NCBI GenBank assembly: GCA_018240685.1
Contig: JAFEFG010000051.1
Location: 1 to 34,240 of the forward strand
Source of the DNA: Pseudomonadota bacterium
GTDB taxonomy: Bacteria; Pseudomonadota; Alphaproteobacteria; Reyranellales; Reyranellaceae
Reading direction: 5' to 3'
Length of the DNA stretch: 34,240 bases
The translations under genes and the position numbers were made by a program. The stretch's first letter is position 1, and every line of letters starts with the position of its first letter. The notes below the pieces were generated by a model. The model searched no databases and had not been told where the DNA came from. It was given only the letters and a program-made list of their open reading frames with translations. Below are positions 7,579 to 16,260 of this stretch, one piece after another.

Positions 7579-8526
7579 CTAGGCGCCGAAATGCGCGGCC
7601 AGGACGGCCGCCGCTTCGTCGTTGGCCTTCAGGCCCTGCTGCAGGAAGCGGGTCAGCGAGAAGAAGCCGTGGATGGTGCCGGGATAGTTGACGTAGGTCG
7701 TCTTCACGCCGGCATCGATCAGGCGGTCGGCATAGGCGCGGCCCTCGTCGCGCAGCGGGTCGTGACCTGCGGTCAGCACGAAGGCCGGCGGCAGGCCCTT
7801 GAAGTCGCGCGCCAGCAGCGGCGACAGGCGGATGTCGGAGAGGTCGGTGCCGGCCGGCACGTAGGCGCTCCAGAACCAGTCCATCAGGTCCTTGGTCAGG
7901 AAGTAGCCCTCGGCCAGCTCCCGGCGCGAGCGGCTCTCCTTGCTCGAGTCGGTGGCGGGATAGATCAGCATCTGGAAGGCGGGCGGCGCATCGCCGGCGT
8001 CGCGGCAGGTCTGGCACACCACGGCCGCCATCGCCCCGCCCGCGGAATCGCCGCCGACGGCGATGCGCTTCGCATCGGCGCCGAACGAGGCCGCATGGTC
8101 GCGGATGTGGCGGAACGCGGCGACACCGTCGTCGATCGGGGCCGGGAACGGATATTCGGGCGACAGGCGATAGTCGACGGCGATCACCTGGCAGCGGCTC
8201 TTGTTGGCGAGTCGCCGGCAGGTCGAATCGTGCGTCTCGAGATTGCCGATCACGAAGCCGCCGCCGTGATAGTAGACGAGCGTCGGCAGCGGGCCGGACG
8301 GCACGCCGAAGGGACGGTAGTGCCGGAAGCGGATCTCGCCGTCCGGTCCCGCGAAGGCGCCGTCGGTGACCTCGCCCACGGCGGGCGGATCGGCTTCGCT
8401 GTCCTCGGACATCTTGTCCACGGCGGCGCGCCCCACCTTGTGCGGCAGCGTATGCAGGAGCGGGCGCCCCTCCTTGACGGCCTTGTCCATCAGGTCGAGC
8501 AGGATACGGGCTTCGGCGTCGAGCAT
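7579..8526 (-). CDS. Alpha/beta hydrolase, hormone-sensitive lipase-type esterase
   Basis: 315-residue cytoplasmic esterase of the HSL (bacterial family IV) type. The oxyanion motif HGGG starts at H87, the nucleophile elbow is GDSAGG with S161, and the triad is completed by D256 (HDPLRDEG) and H286 (TIHGFF). These are in the usual order and spacing, and the length is typical, so it should hydrolyse short-chain acyl esters. ATG 8526 (MLDAEARILL) is preceded by GGGAG about 8 nt upstream. The gene is convergent with the MetE-like gene, 44 bp apart. The natural substrate is unknown. Confidence 0.93.
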   Translation of the reverse strand: MLDAEARILLDLMDKAVKEGRPLLHTLPHKVGRAAVDKMSEDSEADPPAVGEVTDGAFAGPDGEIRFRHYRPFGVPSGPLPTLVYYHGGGFVIGNLETHDSTCRRLANKSRCQVIAVDYRLSPEYPFPAPIDDGVAAFRHIRDHAASFGADAKRIAVGGDSAGGAMAAVVCQTCRDAGDAPPAFQMLIYPATDSSKESRSRRELAEGYFLTKDLMDWFWSAYVPAGTDLSDIRLSPLLARDFKGLPPAFVLTAGHDPLRDEGRAYADRLIDAGVKTTYVNYPGTIHGFFSLTRFLQQGLKANDEAAAVLAAHFGA

Positions 8527-8679
8527 TTCGGTGTCTCCCGGTCTTTTCCAATACGGTGCGCCTGGCGAAAGGATGCAGGTGCGTCCCCGGCGAGAGATGA
8601 ACACGACATCCGGGGCGGACGTCCAGTCCCATCGCGGCGCGCCGGAGCCCGCGGTCCTGCGCTCGGCGAGGGCCCGCCG

Positions 8680-8696
8680 CCGGCCGGGGCGGCCGG
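8680..8696 (-). terminator. GC-rich stem-loop after the Bug-family gene
   Basis: CCGGCC (8680-8685) and GGCCGG (8691-8696) pair around a 5-nt loop just beyond the stop codon of the minus-strand Bug gene. There is no T-run, so only weak termination is implied. The rest of the gap 8527-8701 (175 bp) shows no gene or other clear signal. Confidence 0.3.
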
Positions 8697-8701
8697 TCGC
8701 G

Positions 8702-9673
8702 CTATTCGAACTTCACGTTCGCGCGCTTGATGACCTGCGCCCACTTCTCCGTTTCCTTGCGCAGGAACGTGGCGAATTCCTCCGACGTGCCGCCGGCCAC
8801 GACGCCGCCCACGGCCGCATAGGCGTCGACCAGCTCCTTCGATTGCAGGGCCGCCGCCGCGGCCTCGTGAAGCCGGTCGCGGTTGGCGCGGGTCGCGGCG
8901 TGAGGCGAAAGGAGGCCATACCAGTTGTCCGAGTTCACGCGCGGGTAGCCTTCCTCGCGCATCGTCGGCACATCGGGCAGCAGCGGCGCGCGGACGTCGG
9001 ACGTGACGGCGATCGCCTTCAGCGCGCCCGACCGGATATGCGGCAGCAGCACGGGCAGGTCGAGGATGGCGAGCTGCACCAGTCCGGCGACGAGATCGTT
9101 GGTTGCGGGCGCCGCGCCGCGATAGGGGACGTGCAGCACGTCGGTGCCGGTCTCCGTCTTGAAGAGTTCCATCGCCAGATGGGTGATGCCGCCGGTGCCG
9201 GCGCTGCCATAGGAGAACTTGCCGGGCTCGGCCTTCAGCCGTGCGATCAGCGTCTTGAGATCGGAGATGCCGAGCTTGGCGTTTGCCACCAGCACTTCCT
9301 GCACACGCACGACCAGGATGACTGGCGCCAGGTCGCGTGCCGCATCGTAGGGCATGTTCGGCATGAGGATCGGCACGATCGCTCCGGCCGAGGCGCTCGC
9401 GAGCCCCATGACATGCGCATCGACGCCCGCCTTTGCGACAACGTCGAGGCCGGTCACGCCGGCGACGCCGCTCTTGTTCTCGACCACCACCGGCTTGCCG
9501 AGGTTCTCGGCCATCCCCTTGGCGAGATAGCGGCCGAAGATGTCGGCCGGTCCGCCGGCCGGAAAGGGGACCACCATCGTGAGCGGCTTGACGGGGAAGG
9601 GGGACTGCTGCGCAAGCGCGGGCGCGGCCGGCAAGCCGGCGACGCCCGCGAGCATGGCCCGGCGGGAAAGCAT
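8702..9673 (-). CDS. Bug-family (TctC-like) tripartite tricarboxylate transporter substrate-binding protein
   Basis: 323-residue periplasmic binding protein of the Bug/TctC family. A twin-arginine-like N-terminus (MLSRRAMLAGVAGL) with cleavage near ALAQQ (about residue 21) precedes the family hallmarks: PLTMVVPFPAGGPADIFGR, VVENKSGVAG, FSYGSAGTGGITHLA, VPYRGAAPATNDL, and the C-terminal EEFATFLRKETEKWAQVIK. Members bind carboxylates and other small organic ligands; the two membrane subunits (TctA/TctB) are absent here, as is common for these numerous orphan proteins. ATG 9673 is supported by GGAGG 7 nt upstream. The ligand cannot be predicted. Confidence 0.94.
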   Translation of the reverse strand: MLSRRAMLAGVAGLPAAPALAQQSPFPVKPLTMVVPFPAGGPADIFGRYLAKGMAENLGKPVVVENKSGVAGVTGLDVVAKAGVDAHVMGLASASAGAIVPILMPNMPYDAARDLAPVILVVRVQEVLVANAKLGISDLKTLIARLKAEPGKFSYGSAGTGGITHLAMELFKTETGTDVLHVPYRGAAPATNDLVAGLVQLAILDLPVLLPHIRSGALKAIAVTSDVRAPLLPDVPTMREEGYPRVNSDNWYGLLSPHAATRANRDRLHEAAAAALQSKELVDAYAAVGGVVAGGTSEEFATFLRKETEKWAQVIKRANVKFE

Positions 9674-9739
9674 GGCGGTTCCTCCAGTTCAGTTGCGACA
9701 ACTGTGCGCGGCCGGACGAAGGCCGGCAAGCGCCGGTCC

Positions 9740-10267
9740 CTACTGGCCGATGCCGCTCCAGCCGATGGCCCCGCCTGCCGCGAGCAGCCACAGGGGATGC
9801 ACGCGGGTCCTGGTCGCGACGATCGCGCAGGCGGCGGTGACTGCGCCCAGTATCCAGGCGCGATCGGATGCCTGTACGATCAGGAGGGCGCTCGCGGCCA
9901 CCAGCCCGACGGAGATCGGGACGAGGCCGCTCTGGATGGCCCGGCGCCAGGACTGGTCCTTGAAGCGGCGCCACAGGCGAAGCGCCACGCAGGTGACGAT
10001 CGACGACGGGCCGAACATCGCCAGGGTCGCCACGGCGAGGCCGCTCCATCCGGCGACCTGCCAGCCGATCAGCGGCGCCACCATCATGTTGGGACCGGGG
10101 GCGGCCTGGGCGAGCGCGAACAGGGCGACGAATTCGGAGTCGGTCATCCAGTGATAGACGTCGACTGCCTGCCGATGCATCTCGGGCAGGATCGTGTTGC
10201 CGCCGCCGAAGGCGAGAAGCGACAGCTGCGAGAAAAGAAGCGCGATCGAGACCAGGGTCGAATTCAT
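9740..10267 (-). CDS. chrA: Chromate transporter, second half-size subunit
   Basis: 175-residue membrane protein of the CHR family, short-chain (single-domain) type. The conserved LLAFGGGNTILPEMHRQAV segment and the AQAAPGPNMMVAPLIGW segment are the CHR domain signature. It overlaps the preceding CHR gene by 4 bp (ATGA on the minus strand, 10264-10267). Together the two encode what long-chain ChrA carries in one 400-residue chain, and such pairs form heterodimers. The family exports chromate by sulfate-like exchange, although many members are unproven. Sequence alone does not show which anion is carried. Confidence 0.88.
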   Translation of the reverse strand: MNSTLVSIALLFSQLSLLAFGGGNTILPEMHRQAVDVYHWMTDSEFVALFALAQAAPGPNMMVAPLIGWQVAGWSGLAVATLAMFGPSSIVTCVALRLWRRFKDQSWRRAIQSGLVPISVGLVAASALLIVQASDRAWILGAVTAACAIVATRTRVHPLWLLAAGGAIGWSGIGQ

Positions 10268-10851
10268 GTCCCGGTCTTCCGGATGGCGAAGATGCTGAGC
10301 GGTGCCAGGACCAGCATGGTCGGCAGGAGTGGGAAGTGGAACACGGCGACGGCGATGAAGCAGATCGCGGCGAAGCCGAGGGCGACGGGCTTGCGCCGCA
10401 GTGGCCAGGCGATCTTGACTGCCATCGAGACGAGAAGGCCCGCCGCTGCGGCGGCCAGGCCCGCGAACATGTGCACGACGTGCGGATCGGACTGGTACCG
10501 CGAATAGACGGCGCCCAGCACCACGACGATGGCGGTCGGCGCCGCGATCAGGCCGGCCAGCGCCGCGATCGCTCCCGGAATGCCGCGGAAGTGCAGGCCG
10601 AGCGCTGCGGCCACGTTGATCACGTTGCCGCCGGGCAGGAACTGGCAGAGGCCCAGCAGTTCGGTGAACTCCCGGCCGGTGAGCCAGCGACGCTCCTCGA
10701 CGATCATGTGGCGCGACAGCGGCAGCACGCCGCCGAAGCCCATGAGGCCCAGCATCAGGAAGCCGCGGAACAGCTCGCCGACGGTCGGTGCGGCTGCCGT
10801 CGGGGCGGACGCCGCGTCCAGTCCCTCCCGTTCTCCGTCGCTGAGTATCAT
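10264..10851 (-). CDS. chrA: Chromate transporter, first half-size subunit
   Basis: 195-residue membrane protein, the N-terminal-type CHR domain. Its signature is GFGGVLPLSRHMIVEERRWL followed by GREFTELLGLCQFLPGGNVIN, then hydrophobic helices. It is the first gene of the pair and is translationally coupled to the second half through an ATGA overlap. The start is ATG 10851 with no strong ribosome binding site; the first 20 or so residues are hydrophilic and alanine-rich, so a later start is possible. No ChrB regulator is visible next to it; the neighbour upstream on the same strand is a glutathione transferase. Confidence 0.88.
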   Translation of the reverse strand: MILSDGEREGLDAASAPTAAAPTVGELFRGFLMLGLMGFGGVLPLSRHMIVEERRWLTGREFTELLGLCQFLPGGNVINVAAALGLHFRGIPGAIAALAGLIAAPTAIVVVLGAVYSRYQSDPHVVHMFAGLAAAAAGLLVSMAVKIAWPLRRKPVALGFAAICFIAVAVFHFPLLPTMLVLAPLSIFAIRKTGT

Positions 10852-10934
10852 GGATCAGAGCTAGGGGCCGGCGCCCGGGATGTCCAATATGCGTTTCGGT
10901 CGTCTTCGATACGGAAGGCGTCTGGCGCCCGCGG

Positions 10935-11591
10935 CTAGAATTCGACGTCGAGTTCCTCGACCTCCTCGGGTTCGGCCTTGGCGGCGGCCGTCCATTCCAC
11001 CATGGGCGCCCAGTGCAGGATCAGGTCGCGGTAGGCGGCGCAGACCGGGTCGAGCTTCACGTCATAGGTCGCGAAGCGCGTGCAGACCGGCGCATACATC
11101 GCATCGGCCATCGTGGGCTTCGCCCCGAACAGGTAGGGGCCGCCATACTGCTTCAGGCAGTCGCGCCAGATCGCCGTGACGCGGTCGATATCGGCCTGCG
11201 CACCGGCCCAGACCTTGAAGCCCTCGTGGCGTACCTTGAGGTTCATCGGCAGCGCCGAGCGCAGGTTCGCGAAACCCGAGTGCATCTCGCCGCAGATGGC
11301 CCGGCAATGGGCCCGGGCGACCGGATCGGCGGGCAGGAGCCCGGCCTCGGGCCTGATTTCGTTGAGGTATTCGCCGATTGCCACCGTGTCCCAGACCTTG
11401 ACCGCCCCGTGCTCCAGGCAGGGCACCAGGAAGGAGGGGGAGAGCAGCAGAAGCTCGGCACGGGTCGCCGGATCGTCGATGGGCGCCACTCGCTCCGCGA
11501 AATCTATCCCCGCCATTCGGCAGAGCAGCCAGCCGCGGAGCGACCAAGAGGAATAGTTCTTGCTACTGACAGTTAGAGAAGCCTCGGCCAT
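10935..11591 (-). CDS. Glutathione S-transferase family protein
   Basis: 218-residue cytosolic GST. The N-terminal thioredoxin-like domain begins SLTVSSKNYSSWSLRGWLLC, where a serine/tyrosine cluster supplies the glutathione-activating residue in this subgroup. It continues with SFLVPCLEHG (cis-proline) and VWDTVAIGEYLNE (glutathione gamma-glutamyl binding). The C-terminal domain is alpha-helical with PTMADAMYAPVCTRF. ATG 11591 is preferred because GGGGAGGG lies about 9 nt upstream; a TTG at 11600 is possible but would sit on the ribosome binding site. The gene is divergent from the PHA depolymerase gene, with an 85-bp shared control region in which I see no clear promoter. The substrate is unknown. 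Confidence 0.92.
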   Translation of the reverse strand: MAEASLTVSSKNYSSWSLRGWLLCRMAGIDFAERVAPIDDPATRAELLLLSPSFLVPCLEHGAVKVWDTVAIGEYLNEIRPEAGLLPADPVARAHCRAICGEMHSGFANLRSALPMNLKVRHEGFKVWAGAQADIDRVTAIWRDCLKQYGGPYLFGAKPTMADAMYAPVCTRFATYDVKLDPVCAAYRDLILHWAPMVEWTAAAKAEPEEVEELDVEF

Positions 11592-11676
11592 GGGCGCCAA
11601 CCCTCCCCGGTTCGGCGGGTATCGTCTGTGTTTCGGGCGTTTCCAAAAGAAGCAATTTTCGAGCCGGTTGCCGTCG

Positions 11677-12888
11677 ATGCTCTACGCCCTGTACCAGACT
11701 GCCGCCGACGTGATGTTGCCCATGCGTGTCTGGGCGACCGTGGCCGGGCCGGGTTTCGCGCTCGGCGAACAGGCGACGGCGGAGAAATGGCGGGCCGCCA
11801 GCGCCCTCTGCGAAATGATGAGCCGGGCTGCGCTCAGCCACCGCCGGCCGTCCTTCGGCATCGAAGAGGTGCGGATCGGGAACCAGACGGTCCCGGTGCA
11901 CGAGGAGGAGATCCTCACCACGCCCTTCGGCACCTTGCTCCGTTTCGCCAAGGAAGGCGTCCCGGCACAGCCCCGGGTGATGGTGGTCGCGCCGCTTTCG
12001 GGGCACTTCGCGACCCTGTTGCGCGATACGGTGCGGGTCCTCCTGCCCGAGCACGACGTCTACATCACCGACTGGGCCAACGCCCGCGACGTCCCGATCT
12101 GGAAGGGGCGCTTCGGCTTCGACGAATATGTCGAGCACCTCATCACCTTCCTCGATGCGATGGGGCCTGGCTCGCATGTCGTCGCCGTCTGCCAGCCCTG
12201 CGTGCAGGCACTTGCCGCCGCGGCGATCATGGCCGAGGACGATCATCCCGCCCAGCCGCACAGCCTGACCCTGATGGCCGGGCCCATCGACACGCGGGTC
12301 AACCCCACCAAGGTGAACGAGCTGGCGACCGGCCGGCCGATCTCCTGGTTCGAGCAGAACCTGATCTCGCGCGTGCCGCTGCGCTATCCGGGCGCCACGC
12401 GCCGCGTCTATCCGGGCTTCCTGCAGCTCACGGCCTTCATGAGCATGAATGCCGATCGTCACATCAAGTCGCAGGTCGACCTCTATCATGCGCTGGCGCG
12501 CGGCGACCACGAGCAGGCCAATACGATCAAGACCTTCTATGACGAGTATTTCGCCGTGCTGGACATGACGGCGGAGTTTTATCTGGAGACCGTGCAGTGG
12601 GTGTTCCAGGAGTTCCGGCTGGCCAAGGGTGAGCTCGACTGGAAGGGCCGCCGGGTCAATCCCAAGGCCATCCGCCGGACCGCGCTGTTCACCGTCGAGG
12701 GCGAGCGCGACGACATCTGCGCGATCGGGCAGACGGTCGCGGCGCACGACCTGTGTTCCAGCCTGCGGCCCTATCGCAAGAAGCACTATATGCAGGCAGG
12801 CGTCGGCCATTATGGCGTGTTTGCCGGCAAGCGCTGGGCCAGCCAGATCTATCCCCTGGTGCGGAACACCATACTGGCCAACGAATAG
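11677..12888 (+). CDS. phaZ: Intracellular polyhydroxyalkanoate depolymerase
   Basis: 403-residue protein of the intracellular PHB depolymerase (PhaZ1-type) family, which breaks down stored polyester granules in the cytoplasm. No signal peptide is seen. The alpha/beta-hydrolase nucleophile position is a cysteine, as known for this family: C172 in AVCQPC, with a second cysteine at C175. D345 or D346 (EGERDD) and H378 (GVGHYGVF) complete a Cys-Asp-His triad. Family segments WANARDVPIWKGRFGFDEY and the C-terminal HYMQAGVGHYGVFAGKRW are well conserved. ATG 11677 is chosen because MLYALYQTAAD matches the usual N-terminus; a TTG at 11668 is in frame and the ribosome binding site is weak. Methylmalonyl-CoA mutase follows 39 bp downstream. 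Confidence 0.93.
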   Translation: MLYALYQTAADVMLPMRVWATVAGPGFALGEQATAEKWRAASALCEMMSRAALSHRRPSFGIEEVRIGNQTVPVHEEEILTTPFGTLLRFAKEGVPAQPRVMVVAPLSGHFATLLRDTVRVLLPEHDVYITDWANARDVPIWKGRFGFDEYVEHLITFLDAMGPGSHVVAVCQPCVQALAAAAIMAEDDHPAQPHSLTLMAGPIDTRVNPTKVNELATGRPISWFEQNLISRVPLRYPGATRRVYPGFLQLTAFMSMNADRHIKSQVDLYHALARGDHEQANTIKTFYDEYFAVLDMTAEFYLETVQWVFQEFRLAKGELDWKGRRVNPKAIRRTALFTVEGERDDICAIGQTVAAHDLCSSLRPYRKKHYMQAGVGHYGVFAGKRWASQIYPLVRNTILANE

Positions 12889-12899
12889 CGGGCTTTTCT

Positions 12900-12915
12900 C
12901 TGCGGGAATCCGCAG
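12900..12915 (+). other. Small perfect stem-loop between phaZ and the mutase gene
   Basis: CTGCGG (12900-12905) and CCGCAG (12910-12915) pair around the loop GAAT, inside the 39-bp spacer. No T-run follows, so read-through into the mutase gene is likely. It may be a weak terminator or an mRNA-stability element. Confidence 0.4.
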
Positions 12916-12927
12916 TAAATTGGGGTC

Positions 12928-15084
12928 ATGGCCGATTTTCCGAACAAGACCCTGACCGACTGGGAAACGCTCGCGACCAAGGAGCTGCGCGACAAGCCGC
13001 TCTCGTCGCTCGACTGGACGACGCCCGAGGGCATTGTCGTCAAACCGCTCTACACGGCGGCCGATCTCGAGGCGCTCGAGACGCTGGGCTCGCTGCCGGG
13101 TTTCCCGCCCTTCACGCGCGGGCCGAAGGCCACGATGTATGCCGGCCGTCCGTGGACGGTGCGCCAGTATGCCGGCTTCTCGACGGCGGAGGAGAGCAAC
13201 AAGTTCTACCGCGCCAACCTCGCGGCGGGCCAGATGGGCCTCTCCGTCGCCTTCGACCTCGCCACCCATCGCGGCTACGATTCGGATCATCCGCGTGTCG
13301 TCGGCGACGTCGGCAAGGCGGGCGTGGCGATCGATTCCGTCGAGGACATGAAGATCCTGTTCGACGGCATCCCGCTCGACAAGATGAGCGTGTCGATGAC
13401 CATGAACGGCGCCGTGCTGCCGGTGCTGGCCGGCTACATCGTGGCGGCGGAGGAGCAGGGCGTGCCGCAGGAGAAGCTCTCCGGCACGATCCAGAACGAC
13501 ATCCTCAAGGAGTTCATGGTCCGGAACACCTACATCTATCCGCCCGGACCCTCCATGCGCATCGTGGCCGACATCATCGAGCACACGGCCAAGTACATGC
13601 CGAAGTTCAATTCGATCTCGATCTCCGGCTATCACATGCAGGAGGCCGGAGCGACGCTGGTGCAGGAGCTCGCCTTCACGCTGGCCGACGGCCTCGAATA
13701 TGTGCGCGCCGCCAAGGCCAAGGGGCTCGACATCGACGCCTTCGCGCCGCGGCTGTCGTTCTTCTTCTGCATCGGCATGAACTTCTTCATGGAAGTCGCG
13801 AAGCTGCGCGCGGCGCGCTTCCTGTGGGCCGAACTGGTCAAGCCCTTCAACCCGAAGAAGGCCGACTCGCTGTCGCTGCGCACGCACTGCCAGACGTCGG
13901 GCGTGTCGCTGACGGAAAAGGACCCGTACAACAACATCATCCGCACCGCCTACGAGGCGATGGCGGCGGTGCTGGGCGGCACGCAGTCGCTGCACACCAA
14001 TTCGTTCGACGAGGCGATCGCGCTGCCGACCGTGCAGTCTGCCCGCATTGCGCGCAACACCCAGCTCATCCTGCAGCACGAGACGGGCGTCACCAAGGTC
14101 GTCGACCCGCTGGCGGGCAGCTACTACGTCGAGTCGCTGACGGCGAGCCTGATCGCCGAGGCACGCAAGCTGATCGGCGAGGTCGAGGCGCTGGGCGGCA
14201 TGACCAAGGCGGTCGAGGCCGGCATGCCGAAGATGCGCATCGAGGAGGCCGCCGCGCGCAAGCAGGCCCGCATCGATCGCGGCGAGGAGATCGTGGTCGG
14301 CGTCAACAAGTTCCAGCTCAAGGAAGAGCCGCCGATCGAGATCCTCGAGGTCGACAACGACCAGGTCCGCAACGCCCAGCTCGCGCGTCTGCAGAAGATC
14401 CGCACCACGCGCGACGAGGCCAAGTGCGTGGCCGCGCTGAAGGCGCTGGGCGAGGCCGCGCGCACCGGTACCGGCAACCTGCTGACGCTCAGCATCGAGG
14501 CCACCCGCGCCCGGGCGACGGTGGGCGAGATCTCGTCGGCACTCGAAGGCGTCTACGGGCGCTATCAGGCCACCATCCGCTCGATCTCCGGCGTCTATGC
14601 CGGCGAGTGGGAGGGCGATGAGGGCCTGGCGCGCATCCGCACCGACGTTTCCTCCTTCGCGGAGGAAGAGGGCCGCCGGCCGCGTCTGATGGTCGTGAAG
14701 ATGGGCCAGGACGGCCATGACCGTGGCGCCAAGGTGATCGCGACCGCCTTCGCCGATCTCGGCTTCGACGTCGATATCGGACCGCTGTTCCAGACCCCGG
14801 CCGAAGCGGCGCGGGCGGCGATCGAGAACGACGTCCATGTCATCGGCGTGTCGAGCCAGGCCGCCGGCCACAAGACGCTGGTCCCGCAGCTCATCGAGGA
14901 ACTCGCCAAGCAGGGCGGCTCCGACGTGCTGGTGGTCGTGGGCGGCGTCATCCCGGCGCAGGACTACGATTTCCTGAAGAAGGCGGGCGTGGCGGCGATC
15001 TACGGGCCGGGCACCAACATTCCGGCGGCGGCCGCCGAGATCCTGTCGATCCTGCGCCAGCGCGGCCAGAAGCGCGCGGCCTGA
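12928..15084 (+). CDS. scpA: Methylmalonyl-CoA mutase, catalytic large chain
   Basis: 718-residue adenosylcobalamin-dependent enzyme that interconverts (R)-methylmalonyl-CoA and succinyl-CoA, the last step of propionyl-CoA use. The N-terminal TIM-barrel substrate domain includes the CoA/substrate-contact segment [20 protein letters not shown] (about residues 71-90), and the radical-shielding region has [21 protein letters not shown]. The C-terminal B12 domain carries the base-off motif D595-x-H597-x-x-G600 ([10 protein letters not shown]). The length is that of the MutB/ScpA chain found in alphaproteobacteria, which works as a homodimer without a separate small subunit. Its chaperone MeaB is encoded about 4 kb downstream and the cobaltochelatase genes about 7 kb downstream. 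Confidence 0.97.
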   Translation: MADFPNKTLTDWETLATKELRDKPLSSLDWTTPEGIVVKPLYTAADLEALETLGSLPGFPPFTRGPKATMYAGRPWTVRQYAGFSTAEESNKFYRANLAAGQMGLSVAFDLATHRGYDSDHPRVVGDVGKAGVAIDSVEDMKILFDGIPLDKMSVSMTMNGAVLPVLAGYIVAAEEQGVPQEKLSGTIQNDILKEFMVRNTYIYPPGPSMRIVADIIEHTAKYMPKFNSISISGYHMQEAGATLVQELAFTLADGLEYVRAAKAKGLDIDAFAPRLSFFFCIGMNFFMEVAKLRAARFLWAELVKPFNPKKADSLSLRTHCQTSGVSLTEKDPYNNIIRTAYEAMAAVLGGTQSLHTNSFDEAIALPTVQSARIARNTQLILQHETGVTKVVDPLAGSYYVESLTASLIAEARKLIGEVEALGGMTKAVEAGMPKMRIEEAAARKQARIDRGEEIVVGVNKFQLKEEPPIEILEVDNDQVRNAQLARLQKIRTTRDEAKCVAALKALGEAARTGTGNLLTLSIEATRARATVGEISSALEGVYGRYQATIRSISGVYAGEWEGDEGLARIRTDVSSFAEEEGRRPRLMVVKMGQDGHDRGAKVIATAFADLGFDVDIGPLFQTPAEAARAAIENDVHVIGVSSQAAGHKTLVPQLIEELAKQGGSDVLVVVGGVIPAQDYDFLKKAGVAAIYGPGTNIPAAAAEILSILRQRGQKRAA

Positions 15085-15237
15085 AACGCGGTCGACGGCC
15101 CTGGGACGGAACGAGCGGGCGGGCAGGGAACCGCCGCTCGCGACCATAATCGGTGGTCTGCCCGGCCGGGGCGTATGATGCCGGCATGCACGTGGGCAGA
15201 TCATCCGGGGCGGCGTCCGAGACCATGCCGCGGAAGC

Positions 15238-15266
15238 CGGTTTCCTTTTTATTTCCTTTTTTAAAA
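15238..15266. other. AT-rich, pyrimidine-rich tract in a GC-rich background
   Basis: A run dominated by T and C, with blocks such as CCTTTTTATTTCC and CCTTTTTTAAAA, stands out from the surrounding GC-rich DNA. It lies in the 233-bp gap between the convergent mutase and DUF3108 genes, directly beside the strong stem-loop at 15273-15311. On the plus strand it is a T-rich tract without a stem in front of it; on the minus strand it follows the stem-loop. The remainder of the gap (15085-15237) shows nothing recognisable. Confidence 0.6.
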
Positions 15267-15272
15267 GCGTTA

Positions 15273-15311
15273 CCGCCAAGTAACCAACTAGATCAGTTGG
15301 ATAATTGGCGG
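15273..15311 (-). terminator. Strong 13-bp stem-loop downstream of the DUF3108 gene (probable terminator)
   Basis: The outer stem CCGCCAA (15273-15279) pairs with TTGGCGG (15305-15311). The inner stem CCAACT (15284-15289) pairs with AGTTGG (15295-15300). A symmetric 4-nt internal loop separates them, and the terminal loop is AGATC. It lies 6 bp past the stop codon of the minus-strand gene; on that strand TTTT appears about 6 nt after the stem. It could also stop transcripts arriving from the mutase gene. Confidence 0.55.
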
Positions 15312-15317
15312 CGCGCC

Positions 15318-16157
15318 TCAGCGTTGCATCGCCGTCTTTTCGTCGTCGCGGAGCGGCCGTTCCTTGAACCACAGCAGCTTGCCGTGGATGGTCCCGAAGC
15401 CTGTCTGGGCCTCGAGCTTGGCGGGGTAGCGGAACGGCGTGTCGTCGAGCCGCGCGAACCACAGCTTCATCGGCCGTTCCTTCTTGCTCTCGGCCTCCTG
15501 CGGCGCGTCGTAGAACTCGCCGGCAATGCGGTGGGTATAGACCTCGCACACCAGGAGATCGCCGCGCGCGCCGGGAACACCCGCCGTCGCGGCCGGCTCG
15601 GTGCCGATCTTCTTCAGGACGACGTCGATGCGACGCTTGCCGTCGTTCGAGGGCACGGTGCGGTCGCAGGCGGCGTCGCCCGCGAGGCCGACGCTCAGCG
15701 CCGCGGAGAGCGGATCGAGCGAACCGATGCGCTTGTCCTCGGGAATCTCCTGCCCGGGCGCCGGCTTCCACGCCGGCTGGCTCTTCTCGCTCAGTGTCCC
15801 GCCGGGGCCGTACTGGGCAAGCCAAGTGCGCGGCTTGTCGCCAACGATGATCGACAGCGACCCGCCGCTGGGTTGTGCGCCCTGCTGGGTGAATCCGCCC
15901 CAGGCCCGGTTCCTGCCGTCATAGTTGATGGTGACGGCCTTGATCAGGCCTTCCTTGAAGGTATGGCTCTCCACATCGTAGGCATTGCCATCGAAGCGGG
16001 CCTTGAAGTCGATGCGGAAGCCGGTGAAGCCCAGGTAGGTGATGGCATAGCCCGCCTCGACCTGACGCGGTTCCATCGCCATCGCCGAGGGCGCAAAGGC
16101 CGCAGCCGGCAGGGTGCCGCACAAGGCGAATGCGGTCACCGCTTTACGAAAAGTCAT
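15318..16157 (-). CDS. DUF3108 domain-containing exported protein
   Basis: 279-residue protein with a clear signal peptide (MTFRKAVTAFALCGTLPAAA, cleavage near SAMAM, about residue 27), so it acts in the periplasm or outer envelope. The mature part starts VEAGYAITYLGFTGFRIDFKARF and continues as a beta-rich domain of the DUF3108 type, a family of unknown biochemical function. It ends with a GTIHGKLLWFKERPL strand typical of the family. ATG 16157 is backed by GGAGAG about 9 nt upstream. It is divergent from the Atm1-type exporter gene and convergent with the mutase gene. Confidence 0.85.
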   Translation of the reverse strand: MTFRKAVTAFALCGTLPAAAFAPSAMAMEPRQVEAGYAITYLGFTGFRIDFKARFDGNAYDVESHTFKEGLIKAVTINYDGRNRAWGGFTQQGAQPSGGSLSIIVGDKPRTWLAQYGPGGTLSEKSQPAWKPAPGQEIPEDKRIGSLDPLSAALSVGLAGDAACDRTVPSNDGKRRIDVVLKKIGTEPAATAGVPGARGDLLVCEVYTHRIAGEFYDAPQEAESKKERPMKLWFARLDDTPFRYPAKLEAQTGFGTIHGKLLWFKERPLRDDEKTAMQR

Positions 16158-16260
16158 GAATCGGCGCTCTCCGAGGGGCTTACGCCTGCCCCTCAGGCAC
16201 GATAGAAGGCCCTCGCCCCCCACGCCATCAGACTTACGAGCCCGTACCGGCCTCACTGCC

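Noticed and set aside
8527..8701. A possible small gene or RNA in the 175-bp gap between the hydrolase and Bug genes
   Set aside because: No frame with a convincing start and ribosome binding site, and no structure beyond the GC-rich stem by the Bug stop codon.
11563..15825. A 1420-codon open frame on the minus strand opposite phaZ and the mutase gene
   Set aside because: It is antisense to two clear genes. Its translation is rich in Arg, Asp, His, Val and Gly with no domain, as expected from the opposite strand of GC-rich coding DNA.
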